NCBI GenBank assembly: GCA_003024985.2
Contig: PXIH01S0010546.1
Source of the DNA: Euperipatoides rowelli
Lineage: Eukaryota > Onychophora > Udeonychophora > Euonychophora > Peripatopsidae
Direction: 5' to 3' (one strand)
DNA length: 10,345 bases
Part shown: piece by piece, positions 1 to 8,561 of the stretch
Numbering within the stretch: position 1 is the stretch's first letter
Layout: each line of letters starts with the position of its first letter
Notes under the pieces: model-generated
What the model saw: the letters and a program-made list of their open reading frames with translations, nothing else
Database searches by the model: none
What the model was told of the DNA's origin: nothing
Translations under genes and position numbers: made by a program

Positions 1-1382
1 GCAGTATCACTGACCGAAACAAAAAATTTATATGAAACAAATTACATTAAAATATACAATAATATTGATACAGGTAGCTATATACTTTAAAATATAATTT
101 GATTGTCCTATAAAGGATGTATTGGGTTGGGGTGGGGGAAGGCTATAAGAAGTATTGAAAGCATATAAACTGTAGGGTATATCAGTGAATTCTTGAGGCA
201 GAATATGAGTCAGGTAAACTCATGACCAAAGGCTATATTTAGCATGTTGAAGTTACCACCACAAGCAATAGGCTGCATGATGTTCCAGATAGGAATTTTC
301 ATCAATATCAGCAATAACTTGAAATCAGCTCCACCTAGTATATACTGATAACACTACCATTTCAGAGAGGCGAAGTTAAAAGGATTAATTTATTAATTTT
401 TTTTTTAATATTTTTTTAGCCAAGTGGAATTAATTTTTCAGTATTTTTCTTTGAAAATAGCCAATAACAAATAAAATCCGTTTTGTTCAATCTCTAAAGG
501 TGAGTACATGCTAGTGATAAATTTTCTGAGAATTGGGATAATTTGAAGTTGCGATAAATTTGTGTGTGTGATCTATTCTCGAGAGAAAACAGACATGAAA
601 GATAACAATTCTCCCGTAAATCACAGAAGTAGACTAGGCTTGTACTTTTTTGAGAATTTATCTTTCAAGAATTAAATTGCAGCCAATCACCAACACAGAT
701 TAGAGAACAAGCACTATATCTCTGATGATACAAACACATAACTTACCAAACAACTTGCAAACTCAAGCTACAGCCGCCATTTATGAAAATTATATTCATA
801 AAAAGTATTTGTTCTTCATTTACTTTTAAATACTAGCGATGGAGGATTTCTCAATATACACAAAACATAGGTTACAAATCGATTGTTCTTGAAACCAGTT
901 TTGATATCGTCAGGATTTGAAGAAGGGGGGAGTGTATGCCTCAAAATCTTATAGTCTTTTCCATTTCATCAACACACATCAACCTGAAACAATAGTAATA
1001 TTGTTCTCCTCATCGATAGCTATTGAATTTCAATAAGTTTAACAAGCGTATAGCAACAGTAAGCACTAGATATCGAAACGACGCTTTCACTGAAATAATT
1101 TTTTAAAAATAAAAAATCTGTCACTGTGTGTTAAATTTCTCTTATGAAATATCTCTTGGTGATTTGTAGAGATTTCTTTCTCAGAAATATTATCTCTTGT
1201 GTGCTTGGCTTAAGAGGTTTTTCTCTCCTAAGATGGGAGTCCCGTAGGGGAGTATTNCTTCCTGTGCAATTTCCCTTCGTCAATTAAACATTGATTTTAA
1301 TTCTCGAATTCAACATTAGTTTTAACTAACATTTTACAATTAGACTTTAAATTTGAATACTAATTCCGTTTACATCGGAGAC
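1..1382. other. AT-rich non-coding DNA, no gene seen
   Basis: No open frame of useful length and no recognisable domain was found on either strand. The stretch holds a G-rich run at about 124-142 (runs of three, four and five G and then a GG, so one run short of a canonical quadruplex). It also holds several A/T homopolymers and a small imperfect hairpin at about 1167-1197 built from AGAGATTTCT and a matching AGAAAT...TCTCT arm. A splice-donor-like AAAG/GTGAGT occurs at 497-505, but nothing exon-like precedes it. The single N at 1257 is an assembly ambiguity. Confidence 0.6.
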
Positions 1383-1447
1383 CTTGATTTGAGTTATAGT
1401 TTGGTTCCTAAAATAAGCAACTGAAGATCAAAGNGACTCAAATCGAG
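1383..1447. repeat. Inverted repeat with 12-bp arms
   Basis: The left arm at 1383-1394 (CTTGATTTGAGT) and right arm at 1436-1447 (ACTCAAATCGAG) are reverse complements at 11 of 12 positions, with a spacer of about 41 bases that contains one N at 1434. The arms could form a cruciform or RNA stem. No element family is recognised and the ends show no obvious duplicated target site. Confidence 0.55.
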
Positions 1448-1780
1448 TACGTTTATTTGTTAATAATCTTCATGAAAAAGTTGATTTTATTATTTTAAAT
1501 TATGTGACATGTGGCACACAATAAATCAAAATTACACCTCTAGGAATTTTTATATTTTTTTCTCTCAGCATTGAAACTATTTGTTTTTCCAAACCACCCT
1601 ACAAATGCAAATGAAATTACCCCTTACCTATGACATGACTAGTGGCTGGGTATTAAACTTACCATTGCCCAGTCCTCACAAAAATATGCCTTTAATGGCC
1701 ATTGATTGGTTAACAGTTGGGCCGACAGAAGTTGTATCATAATATCAAAATTGATCAGAAAAAGGTAGGCTATATTGCAC
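1448..1780. other. AT-rich non-coding DNA left of the minisatellite
   Basis: I see no gene here. A minus-strand open stretch over 1639-1821 runs into the first minisatellite unit and matches no family I recognise, so I treat it as chance. A short CTGGG/CCCAG stem is present near 1646-1672. The sequence becomes more GC-balanced just before the array begins. Confidence 0.5.
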
Positions 1781-2341
1781 CTGTTGATTATAATAGGGTT
1801 GGGGCATAGTGGATTTAACACTTAGTTGGAGTTAGGGTTCAGGATAACGGTAAGGTTTGGACTGTAGATTATCATAGGGTTGGATCATAGTGGATTTCAC
1901 ATGTAGTTGGAGTTAGGGTTCAGGGTAAGGGTAAGGTTAGGACTGTTGATGATCATAGGGTTGGGGCATAGTGAATTTCACACGTAGTTGAAGTTAGGGT
2001 TCAGGGTAATTGTAAGGTTAGGACTGTTGATTATCATAGGGTTTGGATATAGTGGATTTCACACTTAGTTGGAGTTAGGGTTCAGAGTAATGGTAAGGTT
2101 AGGACTGCTGATTATCATATGGTTGGGTCTTAGTGGATTTCACATGTATTTGGAGTTAGGGTTCAGTGTAATGGTAAGGTCAGGACTGTTGATTATCATA
2201 GAGTTAAGGCATAGTGAATTTCACACGTAGTTGAAGTTAGGGTTCAGGGTAATGGTAAGGTTAGGACTGTTGAATATCATAGAGTTGGGGCATAGTGAAT
2301 TTCACACATAGTTGGAGTTAGGGCTTAGAATAAGGTTAGGA
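1781..2341 (+). repeat. 81-bp minisatellite, seven units, TTAGGG-like
   Basis: Seven head-to-tail units begin at 1781, 1862, 1943, 2024, 2105, 2186 and 2267. The first six are exactly 81 bp; the last is 75 bp because of a 6-bp deletion after GTTAGGG. The conserved anchor GTTAGGGTTC starts at 1831, 1912, 1993, 2074, 2155 and 2236, and recurs with one change at 2317. The period is a multiple of three, yet a consensus unit has a stop codon in all six frames, so the array does not encode a repeat protein. Each unit carries telomere-like words (TTAGGG, GGTTAGGA, ATAGGGTT). Units 1/4, 2/5 and 3/6 share private variants, which suggests an older three-unit (243-bp) block duplication. Confidence 0.95.
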
Positions 2342-2730
2342 CTCTAAATAACATATAAGGCATATGAATCCATACATCATTTTGGATCAAAGAGCAAAAA
2401 AAAAAATGTTTGATACCCAGACGTTACTTACGACACATGCATTTTATTAAACTATTAATATTATGTATTAGTTTTAATTTTTTTTTTAAATCATTTGCAG
2501 TCTATAATACGATTTAGTAGTGTTTTATTACTTTATACTCCAACACAGTATTTATTCCTTTTTTTAATTTCTTAGGATAGTAATTTACTTAATAAGCTAT
2601 TACGATGACTCAATGACTCAACGACTCACAACAAAATGACTCAAATTCAAACGGCTTAATCAAGACTCTGATGTACTATAATTCATTTTTTTTAAGGAAA
2701 GTATCAACTGCACTTAATAGTGAAATAAAT
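2342..2730. other. AT-rich spacer right of the minisatellite
   Basis: No gene is visible. The stretch contains A and T homopolymers and the cluster of TGACTCA words at 2606-2643, which is listed separately. Confidence 0.55.
2606..2643. promoter_or_regulatory. Cluster of TGACTCA (AP-1-type) words
   Basis: Three exact TGACTCA words lie at 2606-2612, 2614-2620 and 2637-2643, with a near match CGACTCA at 2622-2628. TGACTCA is the classical binding word for Fos/Jun-type bZIP factors. The first three copies are spaced 8 bp apart, so this may equally be a small 8-bp tandem repeat (GACTCAAY). No transcription start or gene is visible nearby, so a regulatory role is inference only. Confidence 0.3.
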
Positions 2731-2786
2731 CTATTATTATTAGGGGAATAATAATAGTTTTCGGCAGGTAAGTTCTTAATTACCTG
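2731..2786. repeat. Two adjacent hairpins
   Basis: The first is a perfect 11-bp stem, CTATTATTATT at 2731-2741 and AATAATAATAG at 2747-2757, closing on a five-base AGGGG loop. The second, eight bases further on, pairs CAGGTAA at 2765-2771 with TTACCTG at 2780-2786 across eight bases. The first stem is AT-only apart from its end pair, so its length overstates its stability. Confidence 0.6.
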
Positions 2787-3511
2787 AAATTCTGCCCATG
2801 CTGAGAAAATTGCCCTTTAGAGAATCAGGAAAGAACCAAAATAGAAAATGGCAAAGAAATAAATTACCTTAAAAGAAAGTTAATAGCAACTTCAAGTCTC
2901 ACTGGATATTTAAACAAGTTAAAGCTGAATAAAGAACTTTGTAATGCTTAAAATCTTTTTTCTTTAATCCTCCCATGACACATGTTGTATATCTTTATGA
3001 TATATGGAGAGTAAATTAAAACTCTCAACTTGTGCTTAAAGAATTCAAGGAATAAAAAAAAAAGTTTTATTTTTTATATTTTGTATTCACTTTATAAGAT
3101 CTTGGGGGAATACAAGTTAAAATATTTTTGAAAGTAGATGGCTTATGAAATATTCTAAACGACTCAAGAATCACAATATGCTGTAAAAAAAAAGGAAAAG
3201 GGGGAGGGGATAAGGAGATATTGAGTTAACTTTATATAAAAAAAATTAAACGTTTGAATACACATTATTAATTGTTAACAAGGTTTAATTTAATTATAGG
3301 GCTGAGGGGTCATTCCTTAAAGATGTCTGGTTCTCTATATTGATGATCGTTTTTCCTCTGCTTTTCCAACAATTTTTTAATGGATGAACCCTTACCTTTG
3401 AATATTTATTCTTTATTCTTATTTAATGTTTAGGTTATATTAACCTATTACATGAGGCGTAAAAAGAAATAATAATACATAAAAAATATATTCAATTAAA
3501 AGAAATGATAA
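2787..3511. other. AT-rich non-coding DNA with a homopurine tract
   Basis: No gene was found. The one notable item is an uninterrupted 26-base purine tract at 3185-3210 (A-run, GGAAAA, then GGGGG-A-GGGG), the kind of tract that can adopt triplex DNA in supercoiled templates. The lower-coordinate end of this stretch may include the 3' UTR of the minus-strand LINE relic that follows, but I could not define its boundary. Confidence 0.5.
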
Positions 3512-3779
3512 CTCAACAAAACTTCCATTTGAATACAAAAAACAATCTAATCTAGATTTGAAGAGACCAAATGAGCCAGCAATAACTATATCGTTATTTT
3601 GGGCATTCCACCAATTTATACAACGGTGAAAAACAGTAGTCTCTTCTTTTGTTTTTCCTAAATATAGTTTTAATTTTGTGAGGATGCCCTCTTGTATTAG
3701 ATGACTCAAATAAAATAAACAAATTTTCATTATGATTTATTACAACAGATTGTACACAAAAATCAGACCCCCCTCGTAA
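3512..3779 (-). pseudogene. Decayed LINE ORF2 C-terminus (CR1/Rex1-like)
   Basis: This is a relic of the end of the reverse-transcriptase/endonuclease protein of a non-LTR retrotransposon, which copies its own RNA into nicked chromosomal DNA. Read on the minus strand, one frame carries the family's TRGH motif (codons at 3695-3684) followed by PHKIK and a basic stretch. The neighbouring frame then carries FHRCINWWNA, NNDIVIAGS and FKSRLD, matching the family pattern F..R.I..WN.LP.D.V.A.S...FK.RLD. The switch needs one frameshift near 3630-3640. The consensus WN.LP is degraded (Q-N replaces L-P). No RGDLI block is seen upstream, so the copy is 5'-truncated, as is usual for target-primed insertions. 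Similar TRGH..H.IK wording occurs in the plus-strand relic near 8350. CR1 versus Rex1 or another related clade cannot be settled by eye. Confidence 0.75.
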
Positions 3780-3838
3780 AAAAACATTGTGTTGGGGTCA
3801 TTATTTTACCAAATAGGGTTAATCTTTACCTATATGAA

Positions 3839-3853
3839 AAACAACAACAACAA
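3839..3853. repeat. (CAA)n microsatellite
   Basis: A short run of CAA triplets (ACAACAACAACAAC) lies beside an A-run. It is simple-sequence DNA. The minus-strand open frame that spans it (3826-4089) reads as low-complexity Cys/Phe/Leu and has no recognisable domain. Confidence 0.7.
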
Positions 3854-3931
3854 CCACAAAAAAAAATCAAATCCTTCTTCAACAAAATAAAAATGGAAAC
3901 ACTACAATATTCATATAGATAGATGGAAAGT

Positions 3932-4845
3932 GGAGTACACAATTCTAAAAGAAGCAACATTAGCCTAATATACTTAAATCTATTGTTCATTATAGCAAAA
4001 CATGCGTTACTCTCCACTAAGTTACTAACTTCAAAAGAAAAGGTCAAATCGGAGTAAAAAAAAAAAACTCCCAAATCCCTTAGAGGCATCTTATTTTTTA
4101 TTTTAATGCAAATCGACAGATAGCTAGTAGTCTTATTTTTAAGAATTAAAGATCAAATGTAACGGATTTAAAAATTTATTATTATTATTTATTGATTTTA
4201 AAATAAAATTAGGCTACTAAAAAAAATTGCACTGAAAAAAATAAAATTGTCTGAGATTACTATAAAAAAAAGCTTCAAAATTTTTTTTGGGTCCAAGATT
4301 ATTTTAATAACCACTGTAACTACATGTGTTTTGATTATGTTGATTTATGCAGTAAATAGAGGGATGTTCTGCTTGTAGTAAAGCTTGATTTGATTTTTTA
4401 AGAAAACAAATTGGCCCATAATAGCACAAAGGATGAATTTGATTATGATTATTTACAAGTATTTAAACAATTAGTCCATAGGATTTCCAGCCTTTAGCTG
4501 GTGAAGTTAGCGAATATTCTATAGTTTAGTATAGTAAGCTTTATTCGTTTCTCAACACTGACGTAACAAAATATCTCCCCTGGTGTATACAATAGATAAT
4601 GTTGTTTAAAGGGGGAGGAGCTAAAGACAATATTTTAAAAATTGAATTGCAAATAACTATTTTTTTTTTATTGATTTTTTTTTGTAGTAAAAATCTTAGA
4701 AAATCAATAATAAAAATCAATAAATAATTAAAATTTGTTACATTTGACTTTTAAGGTTTTCATCATTCGGTATGTGTCGACTCGTTAAAAAATTGGGATT
4801 TCCTGTAAGTGTATTAATGTTGCTTCTTTTAGAATTTTGTACCCC
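3932..4845. repeat. Diverged inverted repeat, arms about 850 bp apart
   Basis: The plus strand at 3932-3962 matches the minus strand at 4845-4815 at 29 of 31 positions without gaps. After a 5-base difference the match resumes for about ten more bases (AATAYACTTA). Further in, TCAAATGTAAC at 4153-4163 matches the minus strand at 4747-4737, and ATTTATTGATTTT at 4187-4199 matches the minus strand at 4725-4713, in the same order. Together these suggest two copies of one interspersed repeat facing each other, or the arms of a foldback element, with about 100 extra bases in the left arm. The outer block has mixed composition and is convincing; the inner blocks are AT-rich and weaker. No transposase is encoded between the arms, and the centre (about 4200-4710) is AT-rich with no gene seen. 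Confidence 0.6.
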
Positions 4846-4892
4846 TGGTTCTGGGCCTCAGGACTACAGCCCCAACCATTTTTCTTTTTGTG

Positions 4893-4924
4893 GGGGCACT
4901 ACATACAATATTTTTAAGTGCCCC
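4893..4924. repeat. GC-rich hairpin GGGGCACT/AGTGCCCC
   Basis: GGGGCACT at 4893-4900 and AGTGCCCC at 4917-4924 are perfect 8-bp complementary arms around a 16-base AT-rich spacer. This is conspicuous in AT-rich surroundings and lies about 50 bp outside the right arm of the 3932/4845 inverted repeat, so it may belong to the same element. It is not followed by a T-run typical of a terminator and no gene precedes it. Confidence 0.55.
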
Positions 4925-5118
4925 ATACTTTTATTTTTTTTAAAGTAAAATTAAACTTTACTCGCAAAAATAAAATATTCTACAAAGTATAATGAATATT
5001 TCTCAATATTGATTATAGGCTATATTAAACAAATTAAAACAATATATAATTATAATGAAAACTTTTAGAGTCTTGGGTATTTTCTCATTGTCTCTTATAT
5101 AAATTTGGTAATCTTTCC
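4925..5118. other. AT-rich spacer, possible LINE 3' UTR
   Basis: No gene is visible. The stretch lies just downstream of the minus-strand LINE relic in that element's own reading direction and could contain its 3' untranslated tail. No poly-A or simple-repeat tail marks a clear end. Confidence 0.4.
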
Positions 5119-5738
5119 TGATATCTCCTCCTTGTTCCAGTATTCTTCAAATTCTTTAAGTGGCATAGTGTAGGCTATATAAACGATCTCTTTGATAGAA
5201 ACTATTTATTATTTTCATAAATGTGATCATATTTATATTTCAATTTTGAAACAGCATAAAGCAACAAAGTTTCCATATTGCGAATATAAGGTTTGCATAA
5301 TGAGACATTTTTATTTTATCGTTTCTATTTATAGTTACCATTACTTGGAGGGATCCATATTTCTTCATATCTAGTTCCATGTTCTATCTATCCATATTTT
5401 TTCCTATAAGAAAAAGTCACATTCGACAAATAGGTGGTTGATTTCTTCACTTTTGTGGCAGAATGTAGATGCTGTCGCAATAGCCAAGATATATTTTTCA
5501 ACCAATAAGTTGCTAGTTGGTAGTACTCCGTGTATTAATTTTAGTGTAAAGTCTATCTTATTTGGCATTGAGTACATGTTGATCTTCATCTTCAATATGT
5601 TGTTACCATATGGAATAAATTTCTCTTCATTCCTATTTGGATAAAAATTGTCTTATAATTTGTTTATAGAGTATTGACAGGTTTTTACGCTTTTATTTTT
5701 AGACATATACGTCTTAAAATTTATAAGTAGGCCTACTG
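5119..5738 (-). pseudogene. LINE ORF2 relic with zinc-binding RT segment
   Basis: This is the decayed C-terminal part of a non-LTR retrotransposon polyprotein. On the minus strand an 82-codon open stretch (5652-5404, ending in TAG) carries the pattern of the zinc-binding segment that follows the reverse transcriptase (Pfam zf-RVT type): LKLIHGVLPTS, a spacer, then FCHKSEEINHLFVEC. The usual first cysteine of the C-x2-C pair reads as serine here. Upstream, the same frame is interrupted by one TAA (5655-5653) but continues as lysine-rich sequence to about 5738. Downstream, after frame changes, IAYT...FEEYW (about 5196-5120) resembles the closing E..IA..F...W pattern of such proteins; this part is weaker. 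The LPTS and HLF..C wording points to a different LINE clade from the CR1-like relics on either side. Plus-strand open frames over this region are antisense shadows. Confidence 0.7.
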
Positions 5739-5745
5739 TAGCTGA

Positions 5746-6703
5746 ATTTTTTTTTTTTTACTTTTTAGTCATTTTAGATCAAAACATGGTATTTTAAAAA
5801 TGTATTTTCCCTATTATTCTGTGGTGACACCAGTTTACTTTATACTTTTAATTTAGATGTAGAAGTCCGTTTGGTGGTGGAGATGGTGGTGGTGATTGCT
5901 TAGCCTAAATAAAATAAACTTAACTTTTGTAAATATTCTGTTTTATATTTGTCTTGAAATTTCTGAATTTTTGCCCCTATTTTCATCTCCCAAAAGCTAA
6001 TATTAGAATTTATCTTTTCTCTGTGACGAAATTTATTCGAATTTAAGTTTCTATTTCTACTAGAAACAAGACTTGACTAATTTAAAAGGAATCTAGTTAG
6101 TTATGTTTCTTTAAATCAGGTAATACAATTATTATAAATGAACAAATTATTTTGTCTTGTTTATGTCGGCATCCAGATCTTTCTTGACTTGATCTAATTA
6201 TGGGTTATCATGACATGAATTCATTAGTTCAGTGAAACCACTGCCTCAGAATGAATTACTCTCCAAGCAAGAAAACTAATACAGATTTTTAAAAATTGAT
6301 CTAATGTTATGATTTATCATATAATTTTTTTTTTTTAACATTTGCAATTTAATAAATAAAATTAAGCATTTTAAATCAATCTTTTGTACAGGGGATCATA
6401 AAACTGTTACAACTTTAAACATTAATAACAATTAAAATGTACATCACAGAAGTTCTTGACTGGTTCATTTAAAAGAGATATTCAAAATGTTTCATAGAGC
6501 ATTCCTGGTCATATGTGTGTGACAAGTGGTGACACCTTGTAGCATAAACACAAGTCTTGGTTAATCATTCAGTAGTACATGGCAAGAGCTATAATACCAC
6601 CTAGACCAGTGAAGGTGAATCTATGATACACATGTCACTAGGTGATATGCGGACACAATTTGAGTGAACGTGAAGGACTTTATTTACTTGAACACTTGAA
6701 TAG
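5746..6703. other. AT-rich non-coding DNA, no gene seen
   Basis: A 12-13 base T-run near 5747-5759 opens the stretch. A purine-rich imperfect GGT repeat follows at 5873-5894. No reading frame here resembles a known family. The sequence between about 6440 and 6700 is more balanced in composition than its neighbours but holds no recognisable motif. Confidence 0.5.
5873..5894 (+). repeat. Imperfect (GGT)n microsatellite
   Basis: GGTGGTGG, AGAT and GGTGGTGGTG form a short interrupted triplet repeat. It is simple-sequence DNA of no evident function. Confidence 0.65.
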
Positions 6704-6874
6704 AATGTAACATCTTTTATTCCAAGAACAAGTACTAAAGTCCAGATTATGTTTCAGCAGCTTGCTGATACAGAAAACAACAATACAACAGGAAGCCTCA
6801 CTTCAATAAAAGTGCCCTCTATCCAAGGTGGTCAAATTGTATGGAATGGCTTCCAGTCCGTAAACCATAAATAA
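6704..6874 (+). other. Unassigned 56-codon open stretch
   Basis: Between an in-frame TAG (6701-6703) and TAA (6872-6874) lie 56 sense codons, with an internal ATG at 6749 that would give 41 residues. The translation is mixed and not low-complexity (for example TGSLTSIKVPSIQGGQIVWNG), unlike most frames in this window, and the DNA is less AT-rich than its surroundings. It could be a terminal exon, since an acceptor-like TTTCAG sits at 6752-6757 and AATAAA-like sequence follows the stop. It could also be a fragment of a mobile element, or chance. I recognise no family, and the opposite strand also has an open frame (6819-7025, crossing the N at 6914), which weakens the case. Confidence 0.2.
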
Positions 6875-6934
6875 AAATCAACTTCTTGTTGGTAGTGGAA
6901 GTAGCCACTCTGTNAAATAATACCCTTACCTTAG

Positions 6935-6987
6935 GCATGCATGCATGCACAATTTTTTTATTGTAAAGAATGCATGCATATGCAAAT
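6935..6987. repeat. (GCAT)n palindrome with POU-octamer-like word
   Basis: GCATGCATGCATGCA at 6935-6949 is followed by ACAAT (6949-6953), a T-run, ATTGT (6960-6964) and GCATGCAT (6972-6979). The two halves can pair as an 8-bp plus 5-bp stem with a 7-base bulge on the right side. The right half runs into ATGCAAAT at 6980-6987, the octamer bound by POU factors. A regulatory role is inference; alternating purine-pyrimidine GCAT tracts are also common simple repeats. Confidence 0.5.
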
Positions 6988-7025
6988 TTAAACATGAATA
7001 GATTCGCATTGATTAACACATGCAA

Positions 7026-8243
7026 TGAACTTGATTGTTTTACACACTCTTTACAATCTCATAAATGATCAGATTATGTTAACACAACATTTACTATTAA
7101 AAATAGAAAGACTTACGAGAATAAACAATACAAATAAAATCAGCTTTCTTTGAATGTATAAATCAAGATAATAATTATACAATAAAAGAATAAAAATAAT
7201 AAAGCATTCGTTACAATGTACAGGCAAGTTTTATCACAGTGTATTCCACATCGTTAACTTCTTGGCTGACTTCTCTTCACATAAGTTGTAGGCTACCGCT
7301 GATGACTGTCGAAAGAAAACATGTCTGTTATACAGGAAATGTCTATCTGATTTTGTAACAATATATTATTTTTTTTGCACTTAGTAAACTTAGGAATTAA
7401 AAAATATATTTTCTAACCTGTTCGCAAGTAAATATAACTATATTTTTTAAATCCATATGTACTGATGCATGCATTTATGCTTTCATAATATATATATATA
7501 TATATATTATTATATTTCTATCAGAGAGTAACATACAAAAATTATGTGTGAAGTTTCTAGTTGATAATAAATTGTCAGAAGTACAATTATTTCTATGTCT
7601 TTCCATACTGATTAATCTGATAATGGAGATTTGACTAGCTATTTTCTTTTCACTAATGCAGAGTTGTGTTTTTGATGAGAAGAAAATATCTTGCAAGAGG
7701 GCACATAGTGTTTGCATAGTGCTTTGCTTCATGGTTAAAGTTCTTGGAAAGTGCCATGAAAACCATGAATGCGTAAACTCATGTGCATATGCAGAAAGCC
7801 TGGTGTTTGAGCATTAAGCTAATGATCATCTCAAAACAGGTAGACTATTTAATAGTAAGTTTAATTCTAACATAACCATAACTATACACTTACACATGTC
7901 AAGAAATCTTCCCACTTGTTATGTTCCCACCTAACTGACCACTTACCAGACAGAACTACTTCAGTTCGTAAGCATGACATCAAAGGTCATATGTCATTAA
8001 ATATGCATTACATACACAAAATATNAATAAACTTTTCCCATAGTCACTATATTACTTTTTTCTGCAATTTATGAAACATATATTCAGAATATATTTGACT
8101 ATGCTCATTCTGTACATTTTTGTAAAAATATCACTGGTATGTCTAGACTTAACAAAAATTTTTGTAGATATACCAAATGAATCTATGGACTTAATAAATT
8201 GGAACATAATGAATGAATTGAAAACTTTACAAATATAACATAA
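7026..8243. other. AT-rich non-coding DNA, no gene seen
   Basis: I see no supported gene. Minus-strand open frames at 7475-7732 and 8052-8255 match no family I recognise; the first ends in a (TA)n-encoded Ile-Tyr tail. A minus-strand splice-donor-like CTG/GTAAGT occurs near 7942-7950, but no exon-like frame accompanies it. The plus strand from about 8180 may contain degraded upstream codons of the LINE relic that begins at 8244. Confidence 0.5.
7489..7507. repeat. (TA)n microsatellite
   Basis: Nineteen bases of perfect alternating TA are flanked by ATAA on the left and TTATTATAT on the right. The tract is self-complementary and likely polymorphic in length. Confidence 0.85.
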
Positions 8244-8561
8244 GATCTTCCCCAACAGAGATTCTATCGAGGTGACCTTATACAGGCTTACAAGATCATA
8301 GTAATTGAAAAAAAAAAATCAAAGGAATTTTTTTATAATTACGTCTGAATCATTTACCCGTGGCCATTGCCACAGGATCAAAATTCAATTTCTAAGACCT
8401 CTGTTAAATCTCATTTTTTCAGTCAATCTGTTGCAAAACATTGGAATTCTTTAAAAACTGATATTATTGATTATGAAAATAATTACAAATTCAAAAATTC
8501 ACTTGATGTTTTTTTTAAAATGATGTATCACTTCTTAAGATGATCTAATGTAGCCTAATTA

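Noticed and set aside
123-142. G-rich run considered as a G-quadruplex
   Set aside because: It has only three runs of three or more G and a final GG, so it does not meet the canonical four-run rule.
253-327. Minus-strand open stretch containing an ADIDENSYLE-like segment, faintly like the start of a PLP aminotransferase
   Set aside because: Only about 23 codons between stops, with no lysine or phosphate-binding motif and no splice signals in register; a chance resemblance is more likely.
497-505. Splice-donor-like AAAG/GTGAGT, with other GTAAGT-type words on both strands (for example near 742, 2767, 7945)
   Set aside because: Such words are expected by chance at this density, and no adjacent frame reads as an exon.
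1639-1821. Minus-strand 60-residue open frame
   Set aside because: It runs into the first minisatellite unit, matches no family I recognise, and lies in a window where open frames of this size arise from AT-rich sequence.
3826-4089. Minus-strand 87-residue open frame rich in Cys, Phe and Leu
   Set aside because: It spans a CAA microsatellite and A-runs and covers an arm of an inverted repeat; the sequence is low-complexity and has no domain.
5192-5644. Two plus-strand open frames (5192-5374 and 5438-5644)
   Set aside because: They lie antisense to the LINE relic, whose zinc-binding motif on the minus strand is far more convincing.
5821-6536. Shared 11-base word GTGGTGACACC at 5821-5831 and 6526-6536, considered as a possible LTR or primer-binding trace
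   Set aside because: The flanks do not match, there are no TG...CA termini or duplicated target sites, and no LTR-element protein frames were found.
7475-7732. Minus-strand 85-residue open frame
   Set aside because: No recognisable motif; its end is encoded by the (TA)n microsatellite.
8052-8255. Minus-strand 67-residue open frame
   Set aside because: No recognisable motif, and it overlaps the start of the plus-strand LINE relic.
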